DNA of 64,000 bases from Neptunomonas concharum (GCF_008630635.1 NZ_CP043869.1:1736001-1800000); one strand, 5' to 3'. Shown: positions 34,563 through 44,674, counted from the stretch's first letter. Numbers and translations: made by a program. The notes: generated by a model not told the origin, from the sequence alone.

Positions 34563-37500
34563 TTAGGAGTCGCGCCAGCAGATTCGACTCCCCCGCTCCG
34601 ATGAGAGAATATCAATTCGGAGCGGTATCTGTTCTTTAAGCTCGGTAACGTGGGAGATAATTCCTATCATACGGCCACTTTGTTGCAGATCGGTCAATGT
34701 ACGAATAGCCAAATCAAGCGATTCAGGGTCTAGACTGCCGAAACCTTCATCGATAAAAAGCGTATCTAAACGAATGCCTCCGGCATAAGCCTGCACAACA
34801 TCTGAGAGCCCAAGCGCCAGCGCCAGCGCCGCCATAAAACTTTCACCGCCAGATAATGTCGCAACGGCTCGAATGCGCCCCGCGTATGCATCTTCAACTT
34901 CTAGATCTAAACCAGAGGCGCGATTTCCTTTGGCGCGATCCTCTTTGCGCAGCAGTCGATAACGCCCTTTACTCATCAGCGATAAGCGATGGCTCGCCTC
35001 AATGAGTACATCATCCAATAGAACACTCAACACAAAGCGCTGCAAACTGACTTTATTTCCTGTTTGCCCATTAGCTACATCACTCAGTGTGCCTGCAACG
35101 GCATATTGTTGCTGTAAGGCCTCGGTCTCCCGTTTAATTTGCTCAAGCCCTTTGAGTTTTTCCTCTAGAACAATTTGCTGATTATGTAAGGCTCGCCATT
35201 GTTGCTCTGCTTGCTCAAGCTGCAATTTAGCGGCATGCCATACCGCTTCTACGGTGGCCATATCAGGCGGTGTTTGGTTCTTTAATTCAGACTCAATGGC
35301 GGTCAAAGCCCCCTGCTTCTTTAGCCTGTCAGACTCGTAGCGCTGAATGCGCTCCTGAACTTGATGCTGCTGTTCCGAATCTAAAATAGCACTCAAAAAG
35401 TCGGTTTGATCATTAAAAACACTGTTCGATAAAGCCGATAGCCAACTCGATAGCTGGTGTTCAAATTCCACCTTTAATGCTTCACAAGATTCTTTTCTTA
35501 TACGTTGCGTCGCAGTTGCTTCATCCAGTGCGCTTTGCATGGCGCTTTGGCGTTTTTGCAGTGACTTAACTTGGTCATCTGCCGTGACCATCTGCGCTTC
35601 CAGACTTGTTAACGCTTTCTGAACCGCGTCACTCTGTCGGTAAGCTTCTGGTAGCTCAGCTACGACTAATGCATATTCCTTTTCTATTTCAGTTAGCATT
35701 TTGTCGGCATGATCAAATTCAGCCTTGTGGTGCGCTAAACGCTGTTCTAATTGAGCAATTGATGCGCTAAGTTCGGCTTTTTTGCTCTCAAGTCCTTTAA
35801 GAGATGCGCGCTGCTCCATCCAAATATCACACTGTCGCTTTATCTCAAGATACCGCTGTTCCAGTGCATCTACACTTAGATTCTCTTCGTCACCCAGCAG
35901 AGCTTTGACTTCGGTTATTACATTAGTAATATTTTCCAAGTCTTTGTTAGTTAAGGAGTATGCTTCGCGCTTTAGGCTCAACTCCTGAGTCAGCTCAGCA
36001 GCCTTATCTCTCGCTTGAGCAACATCATTTTGGCTTGGCGGCTCTATCTCGCTGACAGCGGGTGATGGGTGGTTATCGCTACCGCACACAGGGCAAGGCT
36101 GACCTGACTGTAAACTTCGTGACAAAATCGCAGCCTGCCCCAGATGCCAATCCCGCTCTATACGATTAGCATCCGACAAAGCGGCTTGCTCTCGTTCATT
36201 TAGCGCAATGCCTGTTTGCTTTAAAGTGGCTAATTTTTGCGTTAGCTCAGCAGATTTGATTTGTGCCTCTTGTAAGCGTTTCGCCTGCTCGACCTGCTGT
36301 TTAGCGCGATCCACAGCAATGGGTAGGTCGCCGTTTTCCTCAATATTGAAGCGGAGCTGAGCCAAGCTTTCGTCCAACTTCACCAGTTCCGCCTTCTTAT
36401 GATCCAACTCAGCATTGGCTACTGCGTTCTGCTGCCGCTTAGCTTGGCAAGCTTGTTGGGCCTGAAGCCTGGCTTTCTCTACTCCTTGAAGTTGCTTTGA
36501 TTTTTCAAGGTAACGAGCAACCTCTTGCTTTTGTGCACCCCACTCATTTATTTGCTGTTGTAAGTGGGGTATTTTTTGCGTCTCTTCGGCTAACAGCGCT
36601 TGCTGTGTTTTCTTGGCGTTCAACAGCTCTTCGGCCTGCGTTAACTGACGTTCTGCTTGCGATAAACGCTGCTGCGTTTGCAGATACTGATCATAAGCAG
36701 GTTGGAGTTGGCTGGCTACGCTGGCTCGCTGTAAGCGTAATTTATCGGCTTCAATCGAGTGAGATTGCTCCGCCAATATTAGGATTGATTTTCTTAGCTC
36801 ATCCAGCTGAGCAAAGCGCGCAAGCAAAGTTTCAGATTGGCGTAAGTACTCTCTTGTCTGATTTTCCTGATGGCGACATTCTTCAAGTTTCTTATAAGAA
36901 CAATCAGTTTTTTCTTTGATTTCTAAATGATTTTTTACTAGAGATTCCTCTCCATTAGCACCACTTTGCTCTAACAGTACTGTCTTTTGGCGAGTTAAAT
37001 TATCGGCTTCGCGGCGTATCTCTGCTGAACGTATTTTTAGCTCATCTTCAAGTTTTTTGTAGATTTGTGTCTGAAAAAGCTGACTAAAAATATGCTCGCG
37101 ATCTTTTGAGTCGGCCATTAAAAGCTGGCGAAATTTGCCTTGAGGTAACACCATTACCTGGCGAAACTGATCCACATTCAATCCAAGCAGTTGTTCAATC
37201 TCTCGCGTGGCCTCGGTCACTTTATTACTTACAATCAAGCGCAGCTCTGTTCCATCTTCTGCTAGTTGCCATAACTGCGCTTCAGCCGATTGCTGGGTAA
37301 ATCCCTCACCTCGGGATTTTGGCCGTGCCTGCTCAGGCACACGACGAACTCGAAATACTTGTCCAGAAAGCGCAAAGGTAAAGCTTACTTCTGTGAGTTG
37401 CTCAGCATTAGCAAGATCAGAACGCATCTGCGCCCCTTCTCTCTCATCACCTGTGGTCTTACCGTATAAGGCAAAGCAGATGGCATCCAGTAAGGTGGTT

Positions 37501-37622
37501 TTTCCTGACCCAGTCGGGCCATTGATGAGAAAGAGCGGCCGCTCACCTAAACGTTTAAAGTCGATGACCTCTTGTGCAGCAAAGGGGCCAAAAGCGCTCA
37601 TTTCTAACACTAACGGCTGCAT
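34563..37622 (-). CDS. sbcC: Exonuclease subunit SbcC
   Basis: 1019 residues, SMC-like ATPase of the SbcCD (Mre11-Rad50-type) nuclease that processes hairpins and DNA ends. Walker A is INGPTGSGKTTLLDAICFAL near residue 35. Two long coiled coils flank the zinc hook QPCPVCGSDNHPSP near residue 500. The signature ATLSGGESFMAALALALGLS and Walker B TLFIDEGFGSLDPESLDL are near the C-terminus. The start is one base after the sbcD stop, so the two are translationally coupled. Length and motifs are complete. Confidence 0.97.
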   Translation of the reverse strand: MQPLVLEMSAFGPFAAQEVIDFKRLGERPLFLINGPTGSGKTTLLDAICFALYGKTTGDEREGAQMRSDLANAEQLTEVSFTFALSGQVFRVRRVPEQARPKSRGEGFTQQSAEAQLWQLAEDGTELRLIVSNKVTEATREIEQLLGLNVDQFRQVMVLPQGKFRQLLMADSKDREHIFSQLFQTQIYKKLEDELKIRSAEIRREADNLTRQKTVLLEQSGANGEESLVKNHLEIKEKTDCSYKKLEECRHQENQTREYLRQSETLLARFAQLDELRKSILILAEQSHSIEADKLRLQRASVASQLQPAYDQYLQTQQRLSQAERQLTQAEELLNAKKTQQALLAEETQKIPHLQQQINEWGAQKQEVARYLEKSKQLQGVEKARLQAQQACQAKRQQNAVANAELDHKKAELVKLDESLAQLRFNIEENGDLPIAVDRAKQQVEQAKRLQEAQIKSAELTQKLATLKQTGIALNEREQAALSDANRIERDWHLGQAAILSRSLQSGQPCPVCGSDNHPSPAVSEIEPPSQNDVAQARDKAAELTQELSLKREAYSLTNKDLENITNVITEVKALLGDEENLSVDALEQRYLEIKRQCDIWMEQRASLKGLESKKAELSASIAQLEQRLAHHKAEFDHADKMLTEIEKEYALVVAELPEAYRQSDAVQKALTSLEAQMVTADDQVKSLQKRQSAMQSALDEATATQRIRKESCEALKVEFEHQLSSWLSALSNSVFNDQTDFLSAILDSEQQHQVQERIQRYESDRLKKQGALTAIESELKNQTPPDMATVEAVWHAAKLQLEQAEQQWRALHNQQIVLEEKLKGLEQIKRETEALQQQYAVAGTLSDVANGQTGNKVSLQRFVLSVLLDDVLIEASHRLSLMSKGRYRLLRKEDRAKGNRASGLDLEVEDAYAGRIRAVATLSGGESFMAALALALGLSDVVQAYAGGIRLDTLFIDEGFGSLDPESLDLAIRTLTDLQQSGRMIGIISHVTELKEQIPLRIDILSSERGSRICWRDS

Positions 37623-37623
37623 A

Positions 37624-38757
37624 TTAGGATTCGCCTCTATGGATCTGCTGCAGAACCTTGTTTAAGTATTCGGTTTGAGCATCGTCCATTGTCTCGCCTG
37701 TTACCTGCTCAAAAAAGTCGCTAAACATCTGCTGTTCTCCCTTTTTTAATTGCTCCTTGCCTGCGTGACCACTTGGCTGATGGCTGATAAGCCCCGGCCG
37801 CTCTAAATGCAGCACATTAGGATAAACCTCTCTAAGTTTGCCCATGATATCTAGTATGGCATGGGAGTCAGTTAGCTGAACCAACAGGTAGTCATCTTTG
37901 TTTGGATCCGTTAGCCCCTGTTGCAAAAGCGATTGTAATGAGCCAGTGATAGAGCGCATATCCCGCAGCGGCGTGAGCGGTATCTGCTGTAGGTGTTCAA
38001 CATCCTGTTCACCCAACTCAACTAGGACAACCGATTTAATCTGCTTCTCTTCAGAAAAGGAGTATTTGAGTATAGAGCCAGAGTAACGAATCTTTTCATC
38101 TCCCTTATACTGACGACCATGGAGATGCCCTAAAGCCACATAGTCAAAGGGTAAAAAGTGCTGGTAAGAAACACACTCGGCACCACCAATAGAGAGCGGA
38201 CGTTCTGACTCAGAGGCTTGCCCACCATCAATAAAACAATGACTTAACAGTATGTTACGCTTTGTACTTAGACTCTTTTCTATCTTGTTAACTAGGCATG
38301 CCATCGCCTCATCATGACTGGAGACTTCAGTAGCAAAGGCTTGTTTTACCGTGACAGGATCAGCATAGGGAATGCCATAAAATGCTACATCTCCAAACTG
38401 ATCATGCAAGATAACGGGCTGGGTTAATTGCTCTAGGTCTGCAAGAATATGCACGCCCACCTGCCCCATCTGGCTGGCTCCAAAGCGTAATCTTTCAGCC
38501 CCATCGTGGTTACCACTGATAAGAATAACCGTGATATGGCGCTGGTGAAGCTGATCCAATACCTCGTCTAGGAGCGCAACGGCTTGTGATGGCGGCACCG
38601 ACCGATCATAGATATCCCCCGCAATGAGAACAACATCCACCTTTTCTTGCTCTGCAATCTGTATGATTTGATTAAGCACATGTCGCTGATCTTCAATTAA
38701 AGAAACATTATGAAATTGACGTCCAATATGCCAATCAGAGGTATGAAGTATTTTCAC
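37624..38757 (-). CDS. sbcD: Exonuclease subunit SbcD
   Basis: 377 residues, the Mre11-like Mn-dependent phosphoesterase subunit. The metal ligands are all present: SDWHIGRQFHN, AGDIYDRSVPP, ISGNHDGAERL, LSHCFIDGG and ALGHLHGRQ. The C-terminal ~100 residues are the capping part that binds SbcC, less conserved. It is the first gene of sbcDC, with sbcC one base downstream. Confidence 0.97.
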   Translation of the reverse strand: MKILHTSDWHIGRQFHNVSLIEDQRHVLNQIIQIAEQEKVDVVLIAGDIYDRSVPPSQAVALLDEVLDQLHQRHITVILISGNHDGAERLRFGASQMGQVGVHILADLEQLTQPVILHDQFGDVAFYGIPYADPVTVKQAFATEVSSHDEAMACLVNKIEKSLSTKRNILLSHCFIDGGQASESERPLSIGGAECVSYQHFLPFDYVALGHLHGRQYKGDEKIRYSGSILKYSFSEEKQIKSVVLVELGEQDVEHLQQIPLTPLRDMRSITGSLQSLLQQGLTDPNKDDYLLVQLTDSHAILDIMGKLREVYPNVLHLERPGLISHQPSGHAGKEQLKKGEQQMFSDFFEQVTGETMDDAQTEYLNKVLQQIHRGES

Positions 38758-38783
38758 TCAAAGACCACCCAAGTATTTGTTTT

Positions 38784-39644
38784 TTATTTTATTTTCTTGC
38801 ATTCATCTTCGAGAAGCTGAGCAAAAACCTCAAATTCGGGAATACTTAGCGTACTAGGCGGCTTTACAAAATCTTTTACCAATTGGTCAAAACATTGCTG
38901 ATAAGGTTCTACCGCAATGAGTGTGCCTTCTTTAAAAAACTTAACCCATGCATAGCTTTCCTTGTTTTTTATGAGGTCATAAGTCTTTGTCAGCGTACCT
39001 ATGCAGGTCGTCGGGCGGTTATCTAACGTGCTAATAGGCTTCAGACTGAGGGTCGATAAACCGCCTTTTCCCCGAGTTGTTCCCGTTTGTTCAAAACCGG
39101 GCTTCAATAACGACATCAAGGTTGCAGGATTAACGTTCAGATCGACTTCCAATATCGCTTCGGAGACAAGCCGTGCGGATTGGATACCACCATTACAGCG
39201 ATTCCCCTGCGCCTCTATACGCGTTAGAAAGTCTCTACCACTCGGTGTCCCGGGTAATCGACCAATGACATACACAGAAGCATCAGGAAACTCACTGCCC
39301 GCCGACTTATCATGAACTAGCAATAGCTCCATCGAGCGATCTAAGGTGCCTATCGGTTTATAAACAACATAGCCTTGTGGGGTTCCTTCTAAATCAACAG
39401 GCCGCTTCGCAAAATACCCGCCATCCGGCGTGCGCTTTACTTCAATGTCGGCATGAGCTGTTAAGCACTCATCCATATCAAAAGCGCCGCCATTGTCTTG
39501 CGCATTTTTAAGTGGCTGCAAACACAGCGGATGAAACAGCGGAATCGATTCAGGCCCTTCATAAGTGGCTTCAATAGCCATAACCGAGTTAACAAATACT
39601 GCCATCGAAAGACTAACGGCAACGGATAACGAGTTGAAACGCAT
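38784..39644 (-). CDS. Secreted hypothetical protein (286 aa)
   Basis: Signal peptide at residues 1-23 (LSVAVSLSMAVFVNSVMAIE) with AGGAGAG before the ATG. The mature protein has five cysteines that could form disulphides (HPLCLQP, DECLT, NRCNGG, TTCIG, QQCF, plus a late DECKK). Strand-like stretches such as MELLLVHDKSAGS suggest a beta-rich fold. I do not recognise a family. It lies 26 bases upstream of sbcD on the same strand; co-transcription is possible but a functional link is not apparent. Confidence 0.7.
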   Translation of the reverse strand: MRFNSLSVAVSLSMAVFVNSVMAIEATYEGPESIPLFHPLCLQPLKNAQDNGGAFDMDECLTAHADIEVKRTPDGGYFAKRPVDLEGTPQGYVVYKPIGTLDRSMELLLVHDKSAGSEFPDASVYVIGRLPGTPSGRDFLTRIEAQGNRCNGGIQSARLVSEAILEVDLNVNPATLMSLLKPGFEQTGTTRGKGGLSTLSLKPISTLDNRPTTCIGTLTKTYDLIKNKESYAWVKFFKEGTLIAVEPYQQCFDQLVKDFVKPPSTLSIPEFEVFAQLLEDECKKIK

Positions 39645-39849
39645 TGGCTCTCCTGAGAGGTCATAAGATTTCCTCAGCTAAGAATACCAAAAAGGAGACA
39701 ACACAGGCACGAATCAATTGCATTGGCGCACAAGAAGGTTTGAATGGCACGTTAGAGCGTGTATTTTTTCATGCAGCTCACTCACTATCCATTGGCACGT
39801 TAAATAAACATATCGTGCAGACCATCAACTATAAGAAAAGGATTCACTT

Positions 39850-41601
39850 ATGTTACTAAAGACGTCTTCTTGGTTAGTAGCCTGTGCGCTATTTACCACC
39901 AACCTTTATGCCGCACAAACGACGGACGCGATCGATCCTGAAGCTGCGAGCGGATTTACCGCAAAGCAAAGCGTTATCGCCAATAACTATATGGTGGCCG
40001 CAGCTAACCCGTTGGCTGTCAAAGCAGGTTACGAAGCGCTAGCAGCCGGTGGTAGCGCGATGGATGCCATGGTTGCTGTGCAAGCCATGCTGGGGTTAGT
40101 AGAGCCACAGTCTTCAGGCTTAGGTGGTGGCGCTTTTTTGGTTTACTACGATGCGAAATCCAAAAAAATCACAACCTTTGATGGTCGTGAGACTGCACCA
40201 ATGGCTGCCACACCGGAGTTATTTCAGGATGAAAATGGCAAACCGTTAACGTTTTATGATGCTGTTGTGGGTGGTCGCTCTGTAGGCACGCCTGGTACTG
40301 TAAAATTGATGTCCGAGATGCACAAACGCTACGGAAATCAACCGTGGGCGGACCTGCTCAAACCCGCACAAACCCTTGCCAGTGAAGGCTTTACTGTATC
40401 TGCACGTCTGGCGGGAGCCATTGCCAACGATAAAGAGCGACTTAGCCGCTACCCTGATACCCGCGCTTATTTCTTCACCCCCGAAGGTGAGCCTCTGGCA
40501 GAAGGCTCACGCCTTAAGAACCCTGAGTACGCTAAAACATTAGCGATACTAGCCAAAGATGGTGCTGACGCTTTCTATCAAGGCCCCATTGGTGAGGCTA
40601 TCGTTAAAAAAGTGCAGAGTATCGAGGACAACCCAGGCCTACTGTCTTTGCAAGACTTAGCCTCCTATCGTGTAAAAGAGCGTGTAGCGACCTGCGCTCC
40701 CTACCGCCAGTACGATATCTGCGGAATGGGGCCACCCAGCTCAGGCGCTTTGACGGTGGGCCAGATTTTAGGGATAAGCAGCCATTTTGATTTGAAATCC
40801 ATGGGACCTGACAGCCCTCAGTCATGGCAGGTTATTGGTGATGCTTCTCGGTTAGCCTTTGCGGATCGCGGCCGCTATATGGCTGATAGTGATTTTGTAC
40901 CCATGCCGGATGGCTTACTTGATCCTGACTATTTAGCAGAGCGTGCTAAGCTGATCACAATCGGTAAGGCATTGGAAACATCACCCGCGGGTGAACCTCG
41001 CTGGGAAAAGTCACAAAAAGTCGCCTTGGCAGATGATCAGTCCATTGAGCTACCCTCCACAACCCATATCGTGATAGCTGATAAAGATGGCAATATTGTC
41101 TCTATGACCAGCACCATTGAAAACGGTTTTGGCTCCCGCGTCATGAGTAATGGCTTTTTGCTTAACAACGAGCTAACTGACTTTTCCTTCGCCAGTTACA
41201 AGGATGGCTACCCTATTGCCAACCGCTTAGAACCGGGTAAACGGCCTCGTTCATCCATGGCCCCTACCATTGTCATGGAAAATGGAAATCCCTATATGGC
41301 GATAGGCTCCCCCGGTGGGTCAAGAATCATTGGTTATGTTGCCTCAACCCTAATTGCTCATTTAGACTGGGGGCTGCCGATTCAAGAGGCGATCAACATG
41401 CCTCACTTGATCAATCGTTTTGGCACCTATGATCTTGAACAAGGCACACCAGCCGAGCAGTTTAAAGCACCGCTAGAGGAGATGGGCTTTAAGGTTAATA
41501 TCAGAGACTTAAACTCTGGTCTTCATGCGATTCAGTTCAAAGATAATCAATTAATTGGAGGCGCCGACCCTCGCCGCGAAGGTACAGCGATGGGGGATTA
41601 G
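39850..41601 (+). CDS. ggt: Gamma-glutamyltransferase
   Basis: 583 residues. Signal peptide residues 1-21 (SWLVACALFTTNLYA). The N-terminal large-subunit region contains MVAAANPLAVKAGYEALAAG, SSGLGGGAFLVYYD and DGRETAP. The autocleavage nucleophile threonine is in LPSTTHIVIADKDGNIVSMT near residue 400, followed by MSNGFLLNNELTDFSF and RPRSSMAPTIV, GSPGGSRIIGYV. The enzyme matures into two subunits in the periplasm and cleaves gamma-glutamyl bonds of glutathione. AAAAGGA precedes the ATG. The short-chain dehydrogenase gene follows after 26 bases and may be co-transcribed. Confidence 0.95.
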   Translation: MLLKTSSWLVACALFTTNLYAAQTTDAIDPEAASGFTAKQSVIANNYMVAAANPLAVKAGYEALAAGGSAMDAMVAVQAMLGLVEPQSSGLGGGAFLVYYDAKSKKITTFDGRETAPMAATPELFQDENGKPLTFYDAVVGGRSVGTPGTVKLMSEMHKRYGNQPWADLLKPAQTLASEGFTVSARLAGAIANDKERLSRYPDTRAYFFTPEGEPLAEGSRLKNPEYAKTLAILAKDGADAFYQGPIGEAIVKKVQSIEDNPGLLSLQDLASYRVKERVATCAPYRQYDICGMGPPSSGALTVGQILGISSHFDLKSMGPDSPQSWQVIGDASRLAFADRGRYMADSDFVPMPDGLLDPDYLAERAKLITIGKALETSPAGEPRWEKSQKVALADDQSIELPSTTHIVIADKDGNIVSMTSTIENGFGSRVMSNGFLLNNELTDFSFASYKDGYPIANRLEPGKRPRSSMAPTIVMENGNPYMAIGSPGGSRIIGYVASTLIAHLDWGLPIQEAINMPHLINRFGTYDLEQGTPAEQFKAPLEEMGFKVNIRDLNSGLHAIQFKDNQLIGGADPRREGTAMGD

Positions 41602-41627
41602 CCCAAGCTATGTACCTTTGCTAGTGA

Positions 41628-42491
41628 GTGAAAATGCACATCGATAAAACGGTTTTGATTACAGGCTGCTCCAGCGGCATTGGATACCATGTAGCAGTAG
41701 GATTAAAAGCCCGAGGATATCGGGTTATAGCAACCGCTAGGCAAGAACCTGATGTCGTCCGGCTCCAGCAAGCAGGGCTAGAAGCTCTTCAATTGGATCT
41801 GGATGACAGCCAAAGCATCCAGCAAGCCGTTAAGCAGGTGCTGCAACTCACTGATGGGAAGCTATATGCGTTATTTAATAATGGCGCATATGGCCAACCT
41901 GGCGCAGTTGAGGATCTCAGTCGTGATGTACTTCGCCAACAATTTGAAACCAATCTGTTTGGCTGGCTTGAGCTGACCAACTTAATCATCCCAGTCATGC
42001 GCCAGCAAGGTTATGGCCGCATTATCCAAAATAGCTCAGTACTCGGGCTGATTACGCTAAAGTATCGCGGCGCTTATAATGCCAGTAAATTTGCTTTGGA
42101 AGGATTAACAGATACCCTCAGGCAAGAACTGCACGGCAGCCATATCCATGTCTCATTGGTTGAGCCTGGTCCGATCAGCAGTGATTTTCGTAAAAATGCT
42201 TATGCAAAATTTAAACAGAATATAGAAGTTGAAGGCAGCGCTCATCAGGATGTTTATGAAGCCGTTGAACGGCGTTTGGCTGCACAACCAAATCCGGAAC
42301 AAAAAGATCTGTTCACCTTAGGACCTGATGCAGTACTAGGCAAAGTTATTCATGCACTGGAAGCCAAAAAGCCTAAGCCCCGTTACTATGTCACCGTACC
42401 TACTTACCTGTTTGCCTATTTACGCCGCCTGCTACCCACAAAAGCACTGGATTGGTTACTGCGCAAAGCCTCCAGCGACGAGAACAAGTAA
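41628..42491 (+). CDS. Short-chain dehydrogenase/reductase
   Basis: About 286 residues. The cofactor motif is LITGCSSGIGYHVA, then FNNGAYGQPG, the active-site serine in IIQNSSVLGL and the YNASK tyrosine-lysine pair, with VEPGPISSDF after it. The GTG at 41628 opens the frame, but the ATG at 41634 is equally possible. Bacterial relatives are classical SDRs acting on undefined substrates, several noted as retinol-dehydrogenase-like. A bidirectional terminator follows, shared with convergent fahA. Confidence 0.92.
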   Translation: MKMHIDKTVLITGCSSGIGYHVAVGLKARGYRVIATARQEPDVVRLQQAGLEALQLDLDDSQSIQQAVKQVLQLTDGKLYALFNNGAYGQPGAVEDLSRDVLRQQFETNLFGWLELTNLIIPVMRQQGYGRIIQNSSVLGLITLKYRGAYNASKFALEGLTDTLRQELHGSHIHVSLVEPGPISSDFRKNAYAKFKQNIEVEGSAHQDVYEAVERRLAAQPNPEQKDLFTLGPDAVLGKVIHALEAKKPKPRYYVTVPTYLFAYLRRLLPTKALDWLLRKASSDENK

Positions 42492-42494
42492 AAA

Positions 42495-42519
42495 TGCCCG
42501 CATTCAGCGGGCACTTTTC
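42495..42519. terminator. Bidirectional terminator between SDR and fahA
   Basis: TGCCCGC and GCGGGCA form a seven-base-pair GC-rich stem with loop ATTCA. ACTTTTC follows on the plus strand and ATTTTT on the minus strand. It serves both convergent genes. Confidence 0.8.
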
Positions 42520-42531
42520 AGACAGTGGCAT

Positions 42532-43842
42532 TTAGCAATCGGCGGGTAAAATGGTGCTACTGACCTCACCAAAACCAATGCGTGCCGCCCCTTCTTTCGC
42601 ACAAAAACCTCTCATGATAACGGTGTCTCCGTCATTCAAGAACGTGCGGGTCTCACCATTGCCCAGATCTACCGGCTCCTTACCGCCATTAGACAGCTCT
42701 AACAACGAACCGGCTTCTTTGTGCTCAGGACCTGACTGGGTGCCACTGCCGAAGAAATCACCCGGCTTAAGGTTACAACCGTTAACGGTATGGTGGGCAA
42801 CCATCTGCGCAACCGTCCAGTAAGAGTGGCTAAAGTTTGAAAAAGAAACCGATTGCGCTGGCTGGTTATTGCGTCGCATCTGCTCCGTTTGAATCAAAAC
42901 TTCCAGCTTAATATCAAAAGCCCCCTGCGCTCGGTTCGCAGCGGATTCTAAATAAGCGAGCGGCTGTGGATCGGCCTCATCGCGAGTCCAGGATATGCGG
43001 TAAGGTGCCATCGCCTCCAGCGTCACAATCCATGGAGAAACCGTTGATGCAAAGTTTTTCGCCAGAAATGGGCCAAGCGGCTGATATTCCCATGCCTGAA
43101 TGTCACGAGCAGACCAGTCGTTGAACAAGCAGAAGCCAAATACGTGATCGTCTGCAGCATCTAGCGGAATGCGATCGCCCATTGCATTACCTTTACCAAC
43201 ATAGATACCTAGCTCTAGCTCATAATCCAAGCGTTTACATGGCCCCAAGCTTGGTTCAGCAGCATCAGGCGCCTTGGTTTGGCCTAAGGGGCGACGGAAT
43301 GTTTGCCCAGAAACACCAATAGAGGATGAACGGCCATGATACCCAATAGGCACCCATTTATAGTTGGGCAGTAATGGGTTATCAGGTCGGAAAAGTTTGC
43401 CGACGCTGGTTGCATGGAAAACAGAGGTATAGAAGTCCGTGTAGTCACCAATGTGAGCCGGCAACTCATACTCCACCTCACTCATCGGTACGAAAGCTGC
43501 CTCCAATGCCCGGTCAGCCCCTTCACGCAGCCCTTTAGATAATGCCAAACGCAGTGCTGAAGCAAATTGGTTTCCCAAACCCATAAGACGGTTCAGCGTA
43601 GTATCAGATGCCGCTTCAGCCGCTACTGCAGCATCGCCTGAGAGTAGTTTCAGGCTAGCAACTTTGGCAAGATCAATGACCTGATCACCAATCGCAACAC
43701 CTCCGCGATAGGTTTCGTTACTACCCGCCCGACGAAAAATGGCAAATGGTAGATTTTGAATGGGGAAATCACAGGCTTCACTATTGGCAGATGCCACCCA
43801 GCTTTTCAAATTTACATCGTGGGTTTCGTTTAACTGTATCAT
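42532..43842 (-). CDS. fahA: Fumarylacetoacetase
   Basis: 436 residues, the full family length. It hydrolyses fumarylacetoacetate to fumarate and acetoacetate, the last step of tyrosine and homogentisate breakdown. Family motifs: GDYTDFYTSVFHATSVGKLF (with the catalytic metal-site aspartate and histidine), PIGYHGRSSSI, LDYELELGIYVGKGN with the metal-binding glutamates and FGFCLFNDWSARDIQAWEYQ. An N-terminal SH3-like section precedes these. The VOC-domain gene lies upstream on the same strand and a MarR regulator diverges from it, a common arrangement for aromatic catabolism. Homogentisate dioxygenase and maleylacetoacetate isomerase are not in this window. Confidence 0.95.
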   Translation of the reverse strand: MIQLNETHDVNLKSWVASANSEACDFPIQNLPFAIFRRAGSNETYRGGVAIGDQVIDLAKVASLKLLSGDAAVAAEAASDTTLNRLMGLGNQFASALRLALSKGLREGADRALEAAFVPMSEVEYELPAHIGDYTDFYTSVFHATSVGKLFRPDNPLLPNYKWVPIGYHGRSSSIGVSGQTFRRPLGQTKAPDAAEPSLGPCKRLDYELELGIYVGKGNAMGDRIPLDAADDHVFGFCLFNDWSARDIQAWEYQPLGPFLAKNFASTVSPWIVTLEAMAPYRISWTRDEADPQPLAYLESAANRAQGAFDIKLEVLIQTEQMRRNNQPAQSVSFSNFSHSYWTVAQMVAHHTVNGCNLKPGDFFGSGTQSGPEHKEAGSLLELSNGGKEPVDLGNGETRTFLNDGDTVIMRGFCAKEGAARIGFGEVSSTILPADC

Positions 43843-43867
43843 GTATTTTCTCTCTACCCTGAAAACG

Positions 43868-43897
43868 GAAAAAACGAAAGCCTATTATGGCTTCCGT
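43868..43897 (-). terminator. Terminator-like hairpin between VOC gene and fahA
   Basis: On the minus strand ACGGAAGCC-ATAATA-GGCTTTCGT, a stem with one G-U pair, is followed by TTTTT. This is a good intrinsic terminator form between two co-directional genes, so fahA may be expressed at a lower level or by its own signal. Confidence 0.6.
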
Positions 43898-43928
43898 TTA
43901 TAAAAGGTTAGTTCTGCGTCACAGTTGA

Positions 43929-44471
43929 CTATTGGTCCGCAAACTCTTCTTCATGTAACCATGCTGCATGCTTAGGTGCTTTCTTAGTTTTCGACCACTC
44001 TTCCAACATAGCCGGTGCGACCTCTTTGAGCTGTTTCATCTGTGCGTCTGTGCCTGTAATACAGGTCAATTCTAAACGATGTCCATTCGGGTCAAAGAAG
44101 TAGATCGATTTAATAATGCCGTGGTTAGTTGGGCCTAAAACGTCCAGACCTTTGGCTTCCAAATCGGCTTTAGCTTCCATCAGTGCTTCTTCACTGGCCA
44201 CTCGGAACGCAATATGTTGAACCCACTCAGGTGTGTTGCGATCCCGATCCATCTTCTCTTTTGTCGGCAACTCAAAGAAAGCCAGAATATTACCGTTACC
44301 AGCATCCAAGAAAAGGTGCATATAAGGGTCAGGCTCTTTTGTGGAAGGCACCAGATCTTCAGCAATGGCTACCAGAAAATCCATGTTAAGCATCTTTTGG
44401 TAGAACTCAACGGTCTCTTTCGCGTCGTTGCAACGATAAGCAACATGGTGAATCTGTTCCAGCTTGATCAT
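43929..44471 (-). CDS. VOC/glyoxalase-fold metalloenzyme
   Basis: 180 residues from the ATG at 44471, with GAGGGTG before it, preferred over the frame's upstream codon at 44522. The two VOC modules are seen as IHHVAYRCNDAKETVEFYQK (first ligand histidine), NILAFFELP (glutamate), VQHIAFRVASEEALMEAKAD (second histidine) and IYFFDPNGHRLELTC (second glutamate). Family members are dioxygenases, glyoxalases and isomerases. Placement with fahA and a MarR regulator suggests a role in aromatic or tyrosine degradation, but the reaction cannot be assigned. Confidence 0.87.
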   Translation of the reverse strand: MIKLEQIHHVAYRCNDAKETVEFYQKMLNMDFLVAIAEDLVPSTKEPDPYMHLFLDAGNGNILAFFELPTKEKMDRDRNTPEWVQHIAFRVASEEALMEAKADLEAKGLDVLGPTNHGIIKSIYFFDPNGHRLELTCITGTDAQMKQLKEVAPAMLEEWSKTKKAPKHAAWLHEEEFADQ

Positions 44472-44515
44472 GTCCGCACCCTCGATATTTATTGTTTGAT
44501 ATAGCCTCCATATTA

Positions 44516-44529
44516 GTAACATATGTTAC
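44516..44529. promoter_or_regulatory. Palindromic operator GTAACATATGTTAC
   Basis: A perfect 14-base palindrome lies 45 bases before the VOC start and 146 bases before the MarR gene. Length and symmetry are typical of MarR-family sites. It is the likely operator of the adjacent regulator. Confidence 0.6.
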
Positions 44530-44674
44530 CATTGTCAAAGATCAATATTTTTTAATATCTATTTGTTTTATATAGACTTTGTCAATATTTTAGTTATTTA
44601 TTCCTAACAGGAAATTGTTTTTTACTCTATTGTTGACATACTATAAGGCATCGAAAGCAAGGCAGTACCTCACT

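Noticed and set aside
36497-36919. 140-codon plus-strand ORF inside sbcC
   Set aside because: It is a shadow of the SbcC coiled-coil region, with no start signal and no recognisable family.
39644-39859. 71-codon ORF between the secreted protein and ggt
   Set aside because: It runs through the ggt promoter, has an unusual composition and lacks a ribosome-binding site.
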